64,000 nucleotides of DNA from Rhabdophis nuchalis (taxonomy: Eukaryota > Chordata > Lepidosauria > Squamata > Natricidae). The stretch is from contig CM077652.1 of assembly GCA_039707465.1 (NCBI GenBank), forward strand, positions 39,432,118 through 39,496,117. Reading direction: 5' to 3'. Positions 35,976 through 51,100 of the stretch are shown here, piece after piece (position 1 is the first letter of the stretch; each line of letters starts with the position of its first letter). Made by a program: the position numbers and the translations under genes. The notes under the pieces were generated by a model. It searched no databases. It was not told the DNA's origin and saw only the letters and a list, made by a program, of their open reading frames with translations.

Positions 35976-38900
35976 TATCTGGGATGCAGAAGCCGAACAA
36001 CAAGTTGATTGGTTGATCTGAGCTTTCCCTGAGAAGTTATTGCCAAGCGTATATCAGAATTGAGGAAAGAATTCAATTTAGCCAGGAACTGCAATTTTGG
36101 ATGCAGAGCTCAAATTCGAACGAGAAACACATATTGGATGGTATCTGGGATGCAGAAGCCGAAAAACAAGTCGATTGGTTGATCTGAGCTTTCCCTGAGA
36201 AGTTATAGCCAAGCGTATCTCAGAATTGGCAAAAGAACTCAGTTTAGCCAGGAACTGCAAATTTATTTCCAGAGCTCAAATTCGAACGAGAAACACAAAT
36301 TGGATGGTATCTGGGATGCAGAAGCCGAAAAACAAGTCGATTGGTTGATCTGAGCTGTCCCTGAGAAGTTACAGCCAAGCGTATCTCAGAATTGAGAAAA
36401 GAACTCAGTTTAGCCAGGTACTACAAATTTGGATCTAGAGATCAAATTTGAACGAGAAACACATATTGGATGGTATCTGGGATGCAGAAGCCGAAAAACA
36501 AGTTGATTGGTTGATCTGAGCTTTCCCTGAGAAGTTGCAGCCAAGCGTATATCAGAATTGAGGAAAGAATTCAATTTAGCCAGGAACTGCAATTTTGGAT
36601 GCAGAGCTCAAATTCGAACGAGAAACACAAATTGGATGGTATCTGGAATGCTAAACCCGAACAACAAGTTGATTGGTTGATCTGAGCTTTCCCTGAGAAG
36701 TTGCAGCCAAGCGTATATCAGAATTGAGAAAAGAATTCAATTTAGCCAGGAACTGCAATTTTGGATGCAGAGCTCAAATTCGAACGAGAAACACATATTG
36801 GATGGTATCTGGGATGCAGAAGCCGAAAAACAAGTCGATTGGTTGATCTGAGCTGTCCCTGAGAAGTTACAGCCAAGCGTATCTCAGAATTGAGAAAAGA
36901 ACTCAGTTTAGCCAGGTACTACAAATTTGGATCTAGAGATCAAATTCGAACGAGAAAGACATATTGGATGGTATCTGGGATGCAGAAGCCGAAAAACAAG
37001 TCGATTGGTTGATCTGAGCTTTCCCTGAGAAGTTACAGCCAAGTGTATGTCAGAATTGACAAAAGAACTCAGTTTAGCCAGGAAGTGCAAATTTGGATCC
37101 AGAGCTCAAATTCGAACGAGAAACACAAATTGGATGGTATCTGGGATGCAGAAGCCGAAAAACAAGTCGATTGGTTGATCTGAGCTTTCCCTGAGAAGTT
37201 ACAGCAAAGCGTATCTCAGAATTGAGAAAAGTTTAGCCAGGTACCTCAAATTTGGATCCAGGGCTCAAATTCGAACGAGAAACACATATTGGATGGTATC
37301 TGGGATGCAGAAGCCGAAAAACAAGTCGATTGGTTGATCTGAGCTGTCCCTGAGAAGTTACAGCCAAGCGTATCTCAGAATTGAGAAAAGAACTCAGTTT
37401 AGCCAGGTACTACAAATTTGGATCTAGAGATCAAATTCGAACGAGAAACACATATTGGATGGTATCTGGGATGCAGAAGCCAAAAACAAGTCGATTGGTT
37501 GATATGAGCTGTCCCTGAGAAGTTACAGCAAAGCGTATCTCAGAATTGAAAAAAGAACCCAGTTTAGCCAGGAACTGCAAATTTAGATGCAGAGCTCAAA
37601 TTCGAACAAGAAACACATATTGGATGCTATCTGGAATGCTAAACCCGAAAAACAAGTTGATTGGTTGATCTGAGCTTTCCCTGAGAAGTTGCAGCCAAGC
37701 GTATATCAGAATTGAGGAAAGAATTCAATTTAGCCAGGAACTGCAATTTTGGATGCAGAGCTCAAATTCGAACGAGAAACACAAATTGGATGGTATCTGG
37801 GATGCAGAAGCCGAAAAACAAGTCGATTGGTTGATCTGAGCTTTCCCTGAGAAGTTATAGCCAAGCGTATCTCAGAATTGGCAAAAGAACTCAGTTTAGC
37901 CAGGAACTGCAAATTTATTTCCAGAGCTCAAATTCGAACGAGAAACACAAATTGGATGGTATCTGGGATGCAGAAGCCGAAAAACAAGTCGATTGGTTGA
38001 TCTGAGCTGTCCCTGAGAAGTTACAGCCAAGCGTATCTCAGAATTGAGAAAAGAACTCAGTTTAGCCAGGTACTACAAATTTGGATCTAGAGATCAAATT
38101 TGAACGAGAAACACATATTGGATGGTATCTGGGATGCAGAAGCCGAAAAACAAGTTGATTGGTTGATCTGAGCTTTCCCTGAGAAGTTGCAGCCAAGCGT
38201 ATATCAGAATTGAGGAAAGAATTCAATTTAGCCAGGAACTGCAATTTTGGATGCAGAGCTCAAATTCGAACGAGAAACACAAATTGGATGGTATCTGGAA
38301 TGCTAAACCCGAACAACAAGTTGATTGGTTGATCTGAGCTTTCCCTGAGAAGTTGCAGCCAAGCGTATATCAGAATTGAGGAAAGAATTCAATTTAGCCA
38401 GGAACTGCAATTTTGGATGCAGAGCTCAAATTCGAACGAGAAACACAAATTGGATGGTATCTGGGATGCAGAAGCCGAAAAACAAGTCGATTGGTTGATC
38501 TGAGCTTTCCCTGAGAAGTTATAGCCAAGCGTATCTCAGAATTGGCAAAAGAACTCAGTTTAGCCAGGAACTGCAAATTTATTTCCAGAGCTCAAATTCG
38601 AACGAGAAACACAAATTGGATGGTATCTGGGATGCAGAAGCCGAAAAACAAGTCGATTGGTTGATCTGAGCTGTCCCTGAGAAGTTACAGCCAAGCGTAT
38701 ATCAGAATTGAGGAAAGAATTCAATTTAGCCAGGAACTGCAATTTTGGATGCAGAGCTCAAATTCGAACGAGAAACACAAATTGGATGGTATCTGGGATG
38801 CAGAAGCCGAAAAACAAGTCGATTGGTTGATCTGAGCTTTCCCTGAGAAGTTATAGCCAAGCGTATCTCAGAATTGGCAAAAGAACTCAGTTTAGCCAGG

Positions 38901-41420
38901 AACTGCAAATTTATTTCCAGAGCTCAAATTCGAACGAGAAACACAAATTGGATGGTATCTGGGATGCAGAAGCCGAAAAACAAGTCGATTGGTTGATCTG
39001 AGCTGTCCCTGAGAAGTTACAGCCAAGCGTATCTCAGAATTGAGAAAAGAACTCAGTTTAGCCAGGTACTACAAATTTGGATCTAGAGATCAAATTTGAA
39101 CGAGAAACACATATTGGATGGTATCTGGGATGCAGAAGCCGAAAAACAAGTTGATTGGTTGATCTGAGCTTTCCCTGAGAAGTTGCAGCCAAGCGTATAT
39201 CAGAATTGAGGAAAGAATTCAATTTAGCCAGGAACTGCAATTTTGGATGCAGAGCTCAAATTCGAACGAGAAACACAAATTGGATGGTATCTGGAATGCT
39301 AAACCCGAACAACAAGTTGATTGGTTGATCTGAGCTTTCCCTGAGAAGTTGCAGCCAAGCGTATATCAGAATTGAGAAAAGAATTCAATTTAGCCAGGAA
39401 CTGCAATTTTGGATGCAGAGCTCAAATTCGAACGAGAAACACATATTGGATGGTATCTGGGATGCAGAAGCCGAAAAACAAGTCGATTGGTTGATCTGAG
39501 CTGTCCCTGAGAAGTTACAGCCAAGCGTATCTCAGAATTGAGAAAAGAACTCAGTTTAGCCAGGTACTACAAATTTGGATCTAGAGATCAAATTCGAACG
39601 AGAAAGACATATTGGATGGTATCTGGGATGCAGAAGCCGAAAAACAAGTCGATTGGTTGATCTGAGCTTTCCCTGAGAAGTTACAGCCAAGTGTATGTCA
39701 GAATTGACAAAAGAACTCAGTTTAGCCAGGAAGTGCAAATTTGGATCCAGAGCTCAAATTCGAACGAGAAACACAAATTGGATGGTATCTGGGATGCAGA
39801 AGCCGAAAAACAAGTCGATTGGTTGATCTGAGCTTTCCCTGAGAAGTTACAGCAAAGCGTATCTCAGAATTGAGAAAAGTTTAGCCAGGTACCTCAAATT
39901 TGGATCCAGGGCTCAAATTCGAACGAGAAACACATATTGGATGGTATCTGGGATGCAGAAGCCGAAAAACAAGTCGATTGGTTGATCTGAGCTGTCCCTG
40001 AGAAGTTACAGCCAAGCGTATCTCAGAATTGAGAAAAGAACTCAGTTTAGCCAGGTACTACAAATTTGGATCTAGAGATCAAATTCGAACGAGAAACACA
40101 TATTGGATGGTATCTGGGATGCAGAAGCCAAAAACAAGTCGATTGGTTGATATGAGCTGTCCCTGAGAAGTTACAGCAAAGCGTATCTCAGAATTGAAAA
40201 AAGAACCCAGTTTAGCCAGGAACTGCAAATTTAGATGCAGAGCTCAAATTCGAACAAGAAACACATATTGGATGCTATCTGGAATGCTAAACCCGAAAAA
40301 CAAGTTGATTGGTTGATCTGAGCTTTCCCTGAGAAGTTGCAGCCAAGCGTATATCAGAATTGAGGAAAGAATTCAATTTAGCCAGGAACTGCAATTTTGG
40401 ATGCAGAGCTCAAATTCGAACGAGAAACACAAATTGGATGGTATCTGGGATGCAGAAGCCGAAAAACAAGTCGATTGGTTGATCTGAGCTTTCCCTGAGA
40501 AGTTATAGCCAAGCGTATCTCAGAATTGGCAAAAGAACTCAGTTTAGCCAGGAACTGCAAATTTATTTCCAGAGCTCAAATTCGAACGAGAAACACAAAT
40601 TGGATGGTATCTGGGATGCAGAAGCCGAAAAACAAGTCGATTGGTTGATCTGAGCTGTCCCTGAGAAGTTACAGCCAAGCGTATCTCAGAATTGAGAAAA
40701 GAACTCAGTTTAGCCAGGTACTACAAATTTGGATCTAGAGATCAAATTTGAACGAGAAACACATATTGGATGGTATCTGGGATGCAGAAGCCGAAAAACA
40801 AGTTGATTGGTTGATCTGAGCTTTCCCTGAGAAGTTGCAGCCAAGCGTATATCAGAATTGAGGAAAGAATTCAATTTAGCCAGGAACTGCAATTTTGGAT
40901 GCAGAGCTCAAATTCGAACGAGAAACACAAATTGGATGGTATCTGGAATGCTAAACCCGAACAACAAGTTGATTGGTTGATCTGAGCTTTCCCTGAGAAG
41001 TTGCAGCCAAGCGTATATCAGAATTGAGAAAAGAATTCAATTTAGCCAGGAACTGCAATTTTGGATGCAGAGCTCAAATTCGAACGAGAAACACAAATTG
41101 GATGGTATCTGGGATGCAGAAGCCGAAAAACAGATCGATTGGTTGATCTGAGCTTTCCCTGAGAAGTTACAGCCAAGCGTATCTCAGAATTGACAAAAGA
41201 ACCCAGTTTAGCCAGGAACTGCAAATTTGGATCCAGAGCTCAAATTCGAACGAGAAACAGAAATTGGATGGTATCTGGGATGGAGAAGCCGAAAAACAAG
41301 AGGATTGGTTGATCTGAGCTTTCCCTGAGAAATTACAGCCAAGCGTATATCAGAATTGACAAAAGAACTTAGTTTAGCCAGGAACTGCAAATTTGGATCC
41401 AGAGCTCAAATTCGAACGAG
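35975..41420 (+). repeat. Satellite B, S1 family block with a 2,648-bp duplication
   Basis: S1 monomers return at about 35975. The stretch at about 36060-38375 recurs at 38710-41023 (offset 2,648 bp, 16 monomers), including the GAGAAAGACATATTGG variant (36954/39602) and the 159-bp deleted monomer. Two extra monomers lie between the copies. Confidence 0.83.
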
Positions 41421-44400
41421 AAACACATATTGCATGGTATCTGGAATGCTAAACCCGAAAAACAAGTCGATTGGTTGATCTGAGCTTTCCCTGAGAAGTT
41501 ACAGCCAAGCGTATCTCAGTATTGAGGAAAGAACTCAATTTAGCTAGGAACTGCAAATTTGGATCGAGAGCTCAAATTCGAACGAGAAACACAAATTGGA
41601 TGGTATCTGGGATGTAGAAGCTGAAAAACAAGTCGATTGGTTGATCTGAGCTTTCCCTGAGAAGTTACAGCCATGTATATCAGAATTGAGGAAAGAATTC
41701 AATTTAGCCAAGAACTGCAAATTTGGATCCAGAGTTCAAATTAGAATGAGAAACACAAATTGGATGCTATCTGGAATGCTAAACCCGAAAAACAAGTCGA
41801 TTGGTTGATCTGAGCTTTCCCTGAGAAGTTACAGCCAAGCGTACCTCAGTATTGAGGAAAGAACTCAATTTAGCCAGGAACTGCAAATTTGGATCGAGAG
41901 CTCAAATTCGAACGAGAAACACAAATTGGATGGTATCTGGGATGTAGAAGCTGGAAAACAAGTCGATTGGTTGATCTGAGCTTTCCCTGAGAAGTTACAG
42001 CCAAGCGTATCTCTGTATTGAGGAAAGAACTCAATTTAGCCAGGAACTGCAAATTTGGATCGAGAGCTCAAATTCGAACGAGAAACACAAATTGGATGGT
42101 ATCTGGGATGTAGAAGCTGGAAAACAAGTCGATTGGTTGATCTGAGCTTTCCCTGAGAAGTTACAGCCAAGTGTATATCAGAATTGAGGAAAGAATTCAA
42201 TTTAGCCAGGAACTGCAAATTTGGATGCAGAGCTCAAATTAGAACGAGAAACACAAATTGGATGGTATCTGGGATGTAGAAGCTGAAAAACAAGTCGATT
42301 GGTTGATCTGAGCTTTCCCTGAGAAGTTACAGCCAAGTGTATATCAGAATTGAGGAAAGAATTCAATTTAGCCAGGAACTGCAAATTTGGATGCAGAGCT
42401 CAAATTAGAACGAGAAACACAAATTGGATGCTATCTGGGATGTAGAAGCTGAAAAATAAGTCGATTGGTTGATCTGAGCTTTCCCTGAGAAGTTACAGCC
42501 GTGTATATCAGAATTGAGGAAAGAATTCAATTTAGCCAAGAACTGCAAATTTGGATCCAGAGTTCAAATTAGAATGAGAAACACAAATTGGATGCTATCT
42601 GGAATGCTAAACCCGAAAAACAAGTCGATTGGTTGATCTGAGCTTTCCCTGAGAAGTTACAGCCAAGCGTACCTCAGTATTGAGGAAAGAACTCAATTTA
42701 GCCAGGAACTGCAAATTTGGATCGAGAGCTCAAATTCGAACGAGAAACACAAATTGGATGGTATCTGGGATGTAGAAGCTGGAAAACAAGTCGATTGGTT
42801 GATCTGAGCTTTCCCTGAGAAGTTACAGCCAAGCGTATCTCTGTATTGAGGAAAGAACTCAATTTAGCCAGGAACTGCAAATTTGGATCGAGAGCTCAAA
42901 TACGAACGAGAAACACAAATTGGATGGTATCTGGGATGTAGAAGCTGGAAAACAAGTCTATTGGTTGATCTGAGCTTTCCCTGAGAAGTTACAGCCAAGT
43001 GTATATCAGAATTGAGGAAAGAATTCAATTTAGCCAGGAACTGCAAATTTGGATGCAGAGCTCAAATTAGAACGAGAAACACAAATTGGATGGTATCTGG
43101 GATGTAGAAGCTGGAAAACAAGTCGATTGGTTGATCTGAGCTTTCCCTGAGAAGTTACAGCCAAGTGTATATCAGAATTGAGGAAAGAATTCAATTTAGC
43201 CAGGAACTGCAAATTTGGATGCAGAGCTCAAATTAGAACGAGAAACACAAATTGGATGCTATCTGGGATGTAGAAGCTGAAAAACAAGTCGATTGGTAGA
43301 TCTGAGCTTTCCCTGAGAAGTTACAGCCAAGTGTATATCAGAATTGAGGAAAGAATTCAATTTAGCCAGGAACTGCAAATTTGGATGCAGAGCTCAAATT
43401 CGAACGAGAAACCCATATTGGATGCTATCTAGAATGCTAATCCCGAAAAACAAGTCGATCGGTTGATCTGAGCCTTCCCTGAGAAATTACAGCCAAGCGT
43501 ATCTCAGTATTGAGGAAAGAACTCAATTTAGCCAGGAACTGCAAATTTGGATCGAGAGCTCAAATTTGAACGAGAAACACAAATTGGATGGTATCTGGGA
43601 TGTAGAAGCTGAAAAACAAGTCGATTGGTTTATCTGAGCTTTCCCTGAGAAGTTACAGACAAGTGTATATCAGAATTGAGGAAAGAACTCAATTTAGCCA
43701 GGAACTGCAAATTTGGATGCAGAGCTCAAATTAGAACGAGAAACACAAATTGGATGCTATCTGGGATGTAGAAGCTGAAAAACAAGTCGATTGGTAGATC
43801 TGAGCTTTCCCTGAGAAGTTACAGCCAAGTGTATATCAGAATTGAGGAAAGAATTCAATTTAGCCAGGAACTGCAAATTTGGATGCAGAGCTCAAATTCG
43901 AACGAGAAACACAAATTGGATGGTATCTGGGATGTAGAAGCTGAAAAACAAGTCGATTGGTTGATCTGAGCTTTCCCTGAGAAGTTACAGCCATGTATAT
44001 CAGAATTGAGGAAAGAATTCAATTTAGCCAAGAACTGCAAATTTGGATCCAGAGTTCAAATTAGAATGAGAAACACAAATTGGATGCTATCTGGAATGCT
44101 AAACCCGAAAAACAAGTCGATTGGTTGATCTGAGCTTTCCCTGAGAAGTTACAGCCAAGCGTACCTCAGTATTGAGGAAAGAACTCAATTTAGCCAGGAA
44201 CTGCAAATTTGGATCGAGAGCTCAAATTCGAACGAGAAACACAAATTGGATGGTATCTGGGATGTAGAAGCTGGAAAACAAGTCGATTGGTTGATCTGAG
44301 CTTTCCCTGAGAAGTTACAGCCAAGCGTATCACTGTATTGAGGAAAGAACTCAATTTAGCCAGGAACTGCAAATTTGGATCGAGAGCTCAAATTCGAACG

Positions 44401-47400
44401 AGAAACACAAATTGGATGGTATCTGGGATGTAGAAGCTGGAAAACAAGTCGATTGGTTGATCTGAGCTTTCCCTGAGAAGTTACAGCCAAGTGTATATCA
44501 GAATTGAGGAAAGAATTCAATTTAGCCAGGAACTGCAAATTTGGATGCAGAGCTCAAATTAGAACGAGAAACACAAATTGGATGCTATCTGGGATGTAGA
44601 AGCTGAAAAACAAGTCGATTGGTTGATCTGAGCTTTCCCTGAGAAGTTACAGCCGTGTATATCAGAATTGAGGAAAGAATTCAATTTAGCCAAGAACTGC
44701 AAATTTGGATCCAGAGTTCAAATTAGAATGAGAAACACAAATTGGATGCTATCTGGAATGCTAAACCCGAAAAACAAGTCGATTGGTTGATCTGAGCTTT
44801 CCCTGAGAAGTTACAGCCAAGCGTACCTCAGTATTGAGGAAAGAACTCAATTTAGCCAGGAACTGCAAATTTGGATCGAGAGCTCAAATTCGAACGAGAA
44901 ACACAAATTGGATGGTATCTGGGATGTAGAAGCTGGAAAACAAGTCGATTGGTTGATCTGAGCTTTCCCTGAGAAGTTACAGCCAAGCGTATCTCTGTAT
45001 TGAGGAAAGAACTCAATTTAGCCAGGAACTGCAAATTTGGATCGAGAGCTCAAATTCGAACGAGAAACACAAATTGGATGGTATCTGGGATGTAGAAGCT
45101 GGAAAACAAGTCGATTGGTTGATCTGAGCTTTCCCTGAGAAGTTACAGCCAAGTGTATATCAGAATTGAGGAAAGAATTCAATTTAGCCAGGAACTGCAA
45201 ATTTGGATGCAGAGCTCAAATTAGAACGAGAAACACAAATTGGATGGTATCTGGGATGTAGAAGCTGGAAAACAAGTCGATTGGTTGATCTGAGCTTTCC
45301 CTGAGAAGTTACAGCCAAGTGTATATCAGAATTGAGGAAAGAATTCAATTTAGCCAGGAACTGCAAATTTGGATGCAGAGCTCAAATTCGAACGAGAAAC
45401 CCATATTGGATGCTATCTGGAATGCTAATCCCGAAAAACAAGTCGATCGGTTGATCTGAGCTTTCCCTGAGAAATTACAGCCAAGCGTATCTCAGTATTG
45501 AGGAAAGAACTCAATTTAGCCAGGAACTGCAAATTTGGATCGAGAGCTCAAATTTGAACGAGAAACACAAATTGGATGGTATCTGGGATGTAGAAGCTGA
45601 AAAACAAGTCGATTGGTTTATCTGAGCTTTCCCTGAGAAGTTACAGACAAGTGTATATCAGAATTGAGGAAAGAACTCAATTTAGCCAAGAACTGTAAAT
45701 TTGGATCCAGAGTTCAAATTCGAACGAGAAACACAAATTGGATGCTATGTGGAATGCTAAACCCGAAAAACAAGTCGATTGGTAGATCTGAGCTTTCCCT
45801 GAGAAGTTACAGCCAAGCGTATATCAGAATTGACAAAAGAACTCAGTTTAGCCAAGAACTGCAAATTTGGATGTAGAGCTCAAATTCGAACGAGAAACAC
45901 ATATTGGATGATATCTGCGAAGCAGAAGCAGAAAAACAAGAGGATTGGTTGATCTGAGCTTTCCCTGAGAAGTTACAGCCAAGCGTATATCAGAATTGAC
46001 AAAAGAACTTAGTTTAGCCAGGAACTGCAAATTTGGATCCAGAGCTCAAATTCGAACGAGAAACACATATTGGATGGTATCTGGAATGCTAAACCCGAAA
46101 AACAAGTCGATTGGTTGATCTGAGCTTTCCCTGAGAAGTTACAGCCAAGTGTATATCAGAATTGAGGAAAGAATTCAATTTAGCCAGGAACTGCAAATTT
46201 GGATGCAGAGCTCAAATTAGAACGAGAAACACAAATTGGATGCTATCTGGGATGTAGAAGCTGAAAAACAAGTCGATTGGTTGATCTGAGCTTTCCCTGA
46301 GAAGTTACAGCCGTGTATATCAGAATTGAGGAAAGAATTCAATTTAGCCAAGAACTGCAAATTTGGATCCAGAGTTCAAATTAGAATGAGAAACACAAAT
46401 TGGATGCTATCTGGAATGCTAAACCCGAAAAACAAGTCGATTGGTTGATCTGAGCTTTCCCTGAGAAGTTACAGCCAAGCGTACCTCAGTATTGAGGAAA
46501 GAACTCAATTTAGCCAGGAACTGCAAATTTGGATCGAGAGCTCAAATTCGAACGAGAAACACAAATTGGATGGTATCTGGGATGTAGAAGCTGGAAAACA
46601 AGTCGATTGGTTGATCTGAGCTTTCCCTGAGAAGTTACAGCCAAGCGTATCTCTGTATTGAGGAAAGAACTCAATTTAGCCAGGAACTGCAAATTTGGAT
46701 CGAGAGCTCAAATTCGAACGAGAAACACAAATTGGATGGTATCTGGGATGTAGAAGCTGGAAAACAAGTCTATTGGTTGATCTGAGCTTTCCCTGAGAAG
46801 TTACAGCCAAGTGTATATCAGAATTGAGGAAAGAATTCAATTTAGCCAGGAACTGCAAATTTGGATGCAGAGCTCAAATTAGAACGAGAAACACAAATTG
46901 GATGGTATCTGGGATGTAGAAGCTGGAAAACAAGTCGATTGGTTGATCTGAGCTTTCCCTGAGAAGTTACAGCCAAGTGTATATCAGAATTGAGGAAAGA
47001 ATTCAATTTAGCCAGGAACTGCAAATTTGGATGCAGAGCTCAAATTAGAACGAGAAACACAAATTGGATGCTATCTGGGATGTAGAAGCTGAAAAACAAG
47101 TCGATTGGTAGATCTGAGCTTTCCCTGAGAAGTTACAGCCAAGTGTATATCAGAATTGAGGAAAGAATTCAATTTAGCCAGGAACTGCAAATTTGGATGC
47201 AGAGCTCAAATTCGAACGAGAAACCCATATTGGATGCTATCTGGAATGCTAATCCCGAAAAACAAGTCGATCGGTTGATCTGAGCTTTCCCTGAGAAATT
47301 ACAGCCAAGCGTATCTCAGTATTGAGGAAAGAACTCAATTTAGCCAGGAACTGCAAATTTGGATCGAGAGCTCAAATTTGAACGAGAAACACAAATTGGA

Positions 47401-48147
47401 TGGTATCTGGGATGTAGAAGCTGAAAAACAAGTCGATTGGTTTATCTGAGCTTTCCCTGAGAAGTTACAGACAAGTGTATATCAGAATTGAGGAAAGAAC
47501 TCAATTTAGCCAAGAACTGTAAATTTGGATCCAGAGTTCAAATTCGAACGAGAAACACAAATTGGATGCTATGTGGAATGCTAAACCCGAAAAACAAGTC
47601 GATTGGTAGATCTGAGCTTTCCCTGAGAAGTTACAGCCAAGCGTATATCAGAATTGACAAAAAAACTCAGTTTAGCCAAGAACTGCAAATTTGGATGTAG
47701 AGCTCAAATTCGAACGAGAAACACATATTGGATGATATCTGCGAAGCAGAAGCAGAAAAACAAGAGGATTGGTTGATCTGAGCTTTCCCTGAGAAGTTAC
47801 AGCCAAGCGTATATCAGAATTGACAAAAGAACTTAGTTTAGCCAGGAACTCCAAATTTGGATCCAGAGCTCAAATTCGAACGAGAAACACATATTGGATG
47901 GTATCTGGAATGCTAAACCCGAAAAACAAGTCGATTGGTTGATCTGAGCTTTCCCTGAGAAGTTACAGCCAAGTGTATATCAGAATTGAGGAAAGAATTC
48001 AATTTAGCCAGGAACTGCAAATTTGGATGCAGAGCTCAAATTAGAACGAGAAACACAAATTGGATGCTATCTGGGATGTAGAAGCTGAAAAACAAGTCGA
48101 TTGGTTGATCTGAGCTTTCCCTGAGAAGTTACAGCCGTGTATATCAG
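41420..48147 (+). repeat. Satellite B, S2 family; 34-mer HOR copy 2
   Basis: The S1-to-S2 switch seen at 30.2 kb is repeated at about 41.4 kb (offset 11,264 bp), including the GAGAAACACATATTGCATGG monomer. A five-monomer block (about 828 bp) then appears twice, at 41870-42697 and from 42698, changing the offset to the first HOR copy from 11,264 to 12,092 bp. Confidence 0.83.
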
Positions 48148-51100
48148 AATTGAGGAAAGAATTCAATTTAGCCAAGAACTGCAAATTTGGATCCAGAGTT
48201 CAAATTAGAATGAGAAACACAAATTGGATGCTATCTGGAATGCTAAACCCGAAAAACAAGTCGATTGGTTGATCTGAGCTTTCCCTGAGAAGTTACAGCC
48301 AAGCGTACCTCAGTATTGAGGAAAGAACTCAATTTAGCCAGGAACTGCAAATTTGGATCGAGAGCTCAAATTCGAACGAGAAACACAAATTGGATGGTAT
48401 CTGGGATGTAGAAGCTGGAAAACAAGTCGATTGGTTGATCTGAGCTTTCCCTGAGAAGTTACAGCCAAGCGTATCTCTGTATTGAGGAAAGAACTCAATT
48501 TAGCCAGGAACTGCAAATTTGGATCGAGAGCTCAAATTCGAACGAGAAACACAAATTGGATGGTATCTGGGATGTAGAAGCTGGAAAACAAGTCTATTGG
48601 TTGATCTGAGCTTTCCCTGAGAAGTTACAGCCAAGTGTATATCAGAATTGAGGAAAGAATTCAATTTAGCCAGGAACTGCAAATTTGGATGCAGAGCTCA
48701 AATTAGAACGAGAAACACAAATTGGATGGTATCTGGGATGTAGAAGCTGGAAAACAAGTCGATTGGTTGATCTGAGCTTTCCCTGAGAAGTTACAGCCAA
48801 GTGTATATCAGAATTGAGGAAAGAATTCAATTTAGCCAGGAACTGCAAATTTGGATGCAGAGCTCAAATTAGAACGAGAAACACAAATTGGATGCTATCT
48901 GGGATGTAGAAGCTGAAAAACAAGTCGATTGGTAGATCTGAGCTTTCCCTGAGAAGTTACAGCCAAGTGTATATCAGAATTGAGGAAAGAATTCAATTTA
49001 GCCAGGAACTGCAAATTTGGATGCAGAGCTCAAATTCGAACGAGAAACCCATATTGGATGCTATCTAGAATGCTAATCCCGAAAAACAAGTCGATCGGTT
49101 GATCTGAGCCTTCCCTGAGAAATTACAGCCAAGCGTATCTCAGTATTGAGGAAAGAACTCAATTTAGCCAGGAACTGCAAATTTGGATCGAGAGCTCAAA
49201 TTTGAACGAGAAACACAAATTGGATGGTATCTGGGATGTAGAAGCTGAAAAACAAGTCGATTGGTTTATCTGAGCTTTCCCTGAGAAGTTACAGACAAGT
49301 GTATATCAGAATTGAGGAAAGAACTCAATTTAGCCAGGAACTGCAAATTTGGATGCAGAGCTCAAATTAGAACGAGAAACACAAATTGGATGCTATCTGG
49401 GATGTAGAAGCTGAAAAACAAGTCGATTGGTAGATCTGAGCTTTCCCTGAGAAGTTACAGCCAAGTGTATATCAGAATTGAGGAAAGAATTCAATTTAGC
49501 CAGGAACTGCAAATTTGGATGCAGAGCTCAAATTCGAACGAGAAACACAAATTGGATGGTATCTGGGATGTAGAAGCTGAAAAACAAGTCGATTGGTTGA
49601 TCTGAGCTTTCCCTGAGAAGTTACAGCCATGTATATCAGAATTGAGGAAAGAATTCAATTTAGCCAAGAACTGCAAATTTGGATCCAGAGTTCAAATTAG
49701 AATGAGAAACACAAATTGGATGCTATCTGGAATGCTAAACCCGAAAAACAAGTCGATTGGTTGATCTGAGCTTTCCCTGAGAAGTTACAGCCAAGCGTAC
49801 CTCAGTATTGAGGAAAGAACTCAATTTAGCCAGGAACTGCAAATTTGGATCGAGAGCTCAAATTCGAACGAGAAACACAAATTGGATGGTATCTGGGATG
49901 TAGAAGCTGGAAAACAAGTCGATTGGTTGATCTGAGCTTTCCCTGAGAAGTTACAGCCAAGCGTATCACTGTATTGAGGAAAGAACTCAATTTAGCCAGG
50001 AACTGCAAATTTGGATCGAGAGCTCAAATTCGAACGAGAAACACAAATTGGATGGTATCTGGGATGTAGAAGCTGGAAAACAAGTCGATTGGTTGATCTG
50101 AGCTTTCCCTGAGAAGTTACAGCCAAGTGTATATCAGAATTGAGGAAAGAATTCAATTTAGCCAGGAACTGCAAATTTGGATGCAGAGCTCAAATTAGAA
50201 CGAGAAACACAAATTGGATGCTATCTGGGATGTAGAAGCTGAAAAACAAGTCGATTGGTTGATCTGAGCTTTCCCTGAGAAGTTACAGCCGTGTATATCA
50301 GAATTGAGGAAAGAATTCAATTTAGCCAAGAACTGCAAATTTGGATCCAGAGTTCAAATTAGAATGAGAAACACAAATTGGATGCTATCTGGAATGCTAA
50401 ACCCGAAAAACAAGTCGATTGGTTGATCTGAGCTTTCCCTGAGAAGTTACAGCCAAGCGTACCTCAGTATTGAGGAAAGAACTCAATTTAGCCAGGAACT
50501 GCAAATTTGGATCGAGAGCTCAAATTCGAACGAGAAACACAAATTGGATGGTATCTGGGATGTAGAAGCTGGAAAACAAGTCGATTGGTTGATCTGAGCT
50601 TTCCCTGAGAAGTTACAGCCAAGCGTATCTCTGTATTGAGGAAAGAACTCAATTTAGCCAGGAACTGCAAATTTGGATCGAGAGCTCAAATTCGAACGAG
50701 AAACACAAATTGGATGGTATCTGGGATGTAGAAGCTGGAAAACAAGTCGATTGGTTGATCTGAGCTTTCCCTGAGAAGTTACAGCCAAGTGTATATCAGA
50801 ATTGAGGAAAGAATTCAATTTAGCCAGGAACTGCAAATTTGGATGCAGAGCTCAAATTAGAACGAGAAACACAAATTGGATGGTATCTGGGATGTAGAAG
50901 CTGGAAAACAAGTCGATTGGTTGATCTGAGCTTTCCCTGAGAAGTTACAGCCAAGTGTATATCAGAATTGAGGAAAGAATTCAATTTAGCCAGGAACTGC
51001 AAATTTGGATGCAGAGCTCAAATTCGAACGAGAAACCCATATTGGATGCTATCTGGAATGCTAATCCCGAAAAACAAGTCGATCGGTTGATCTGAGCTTT

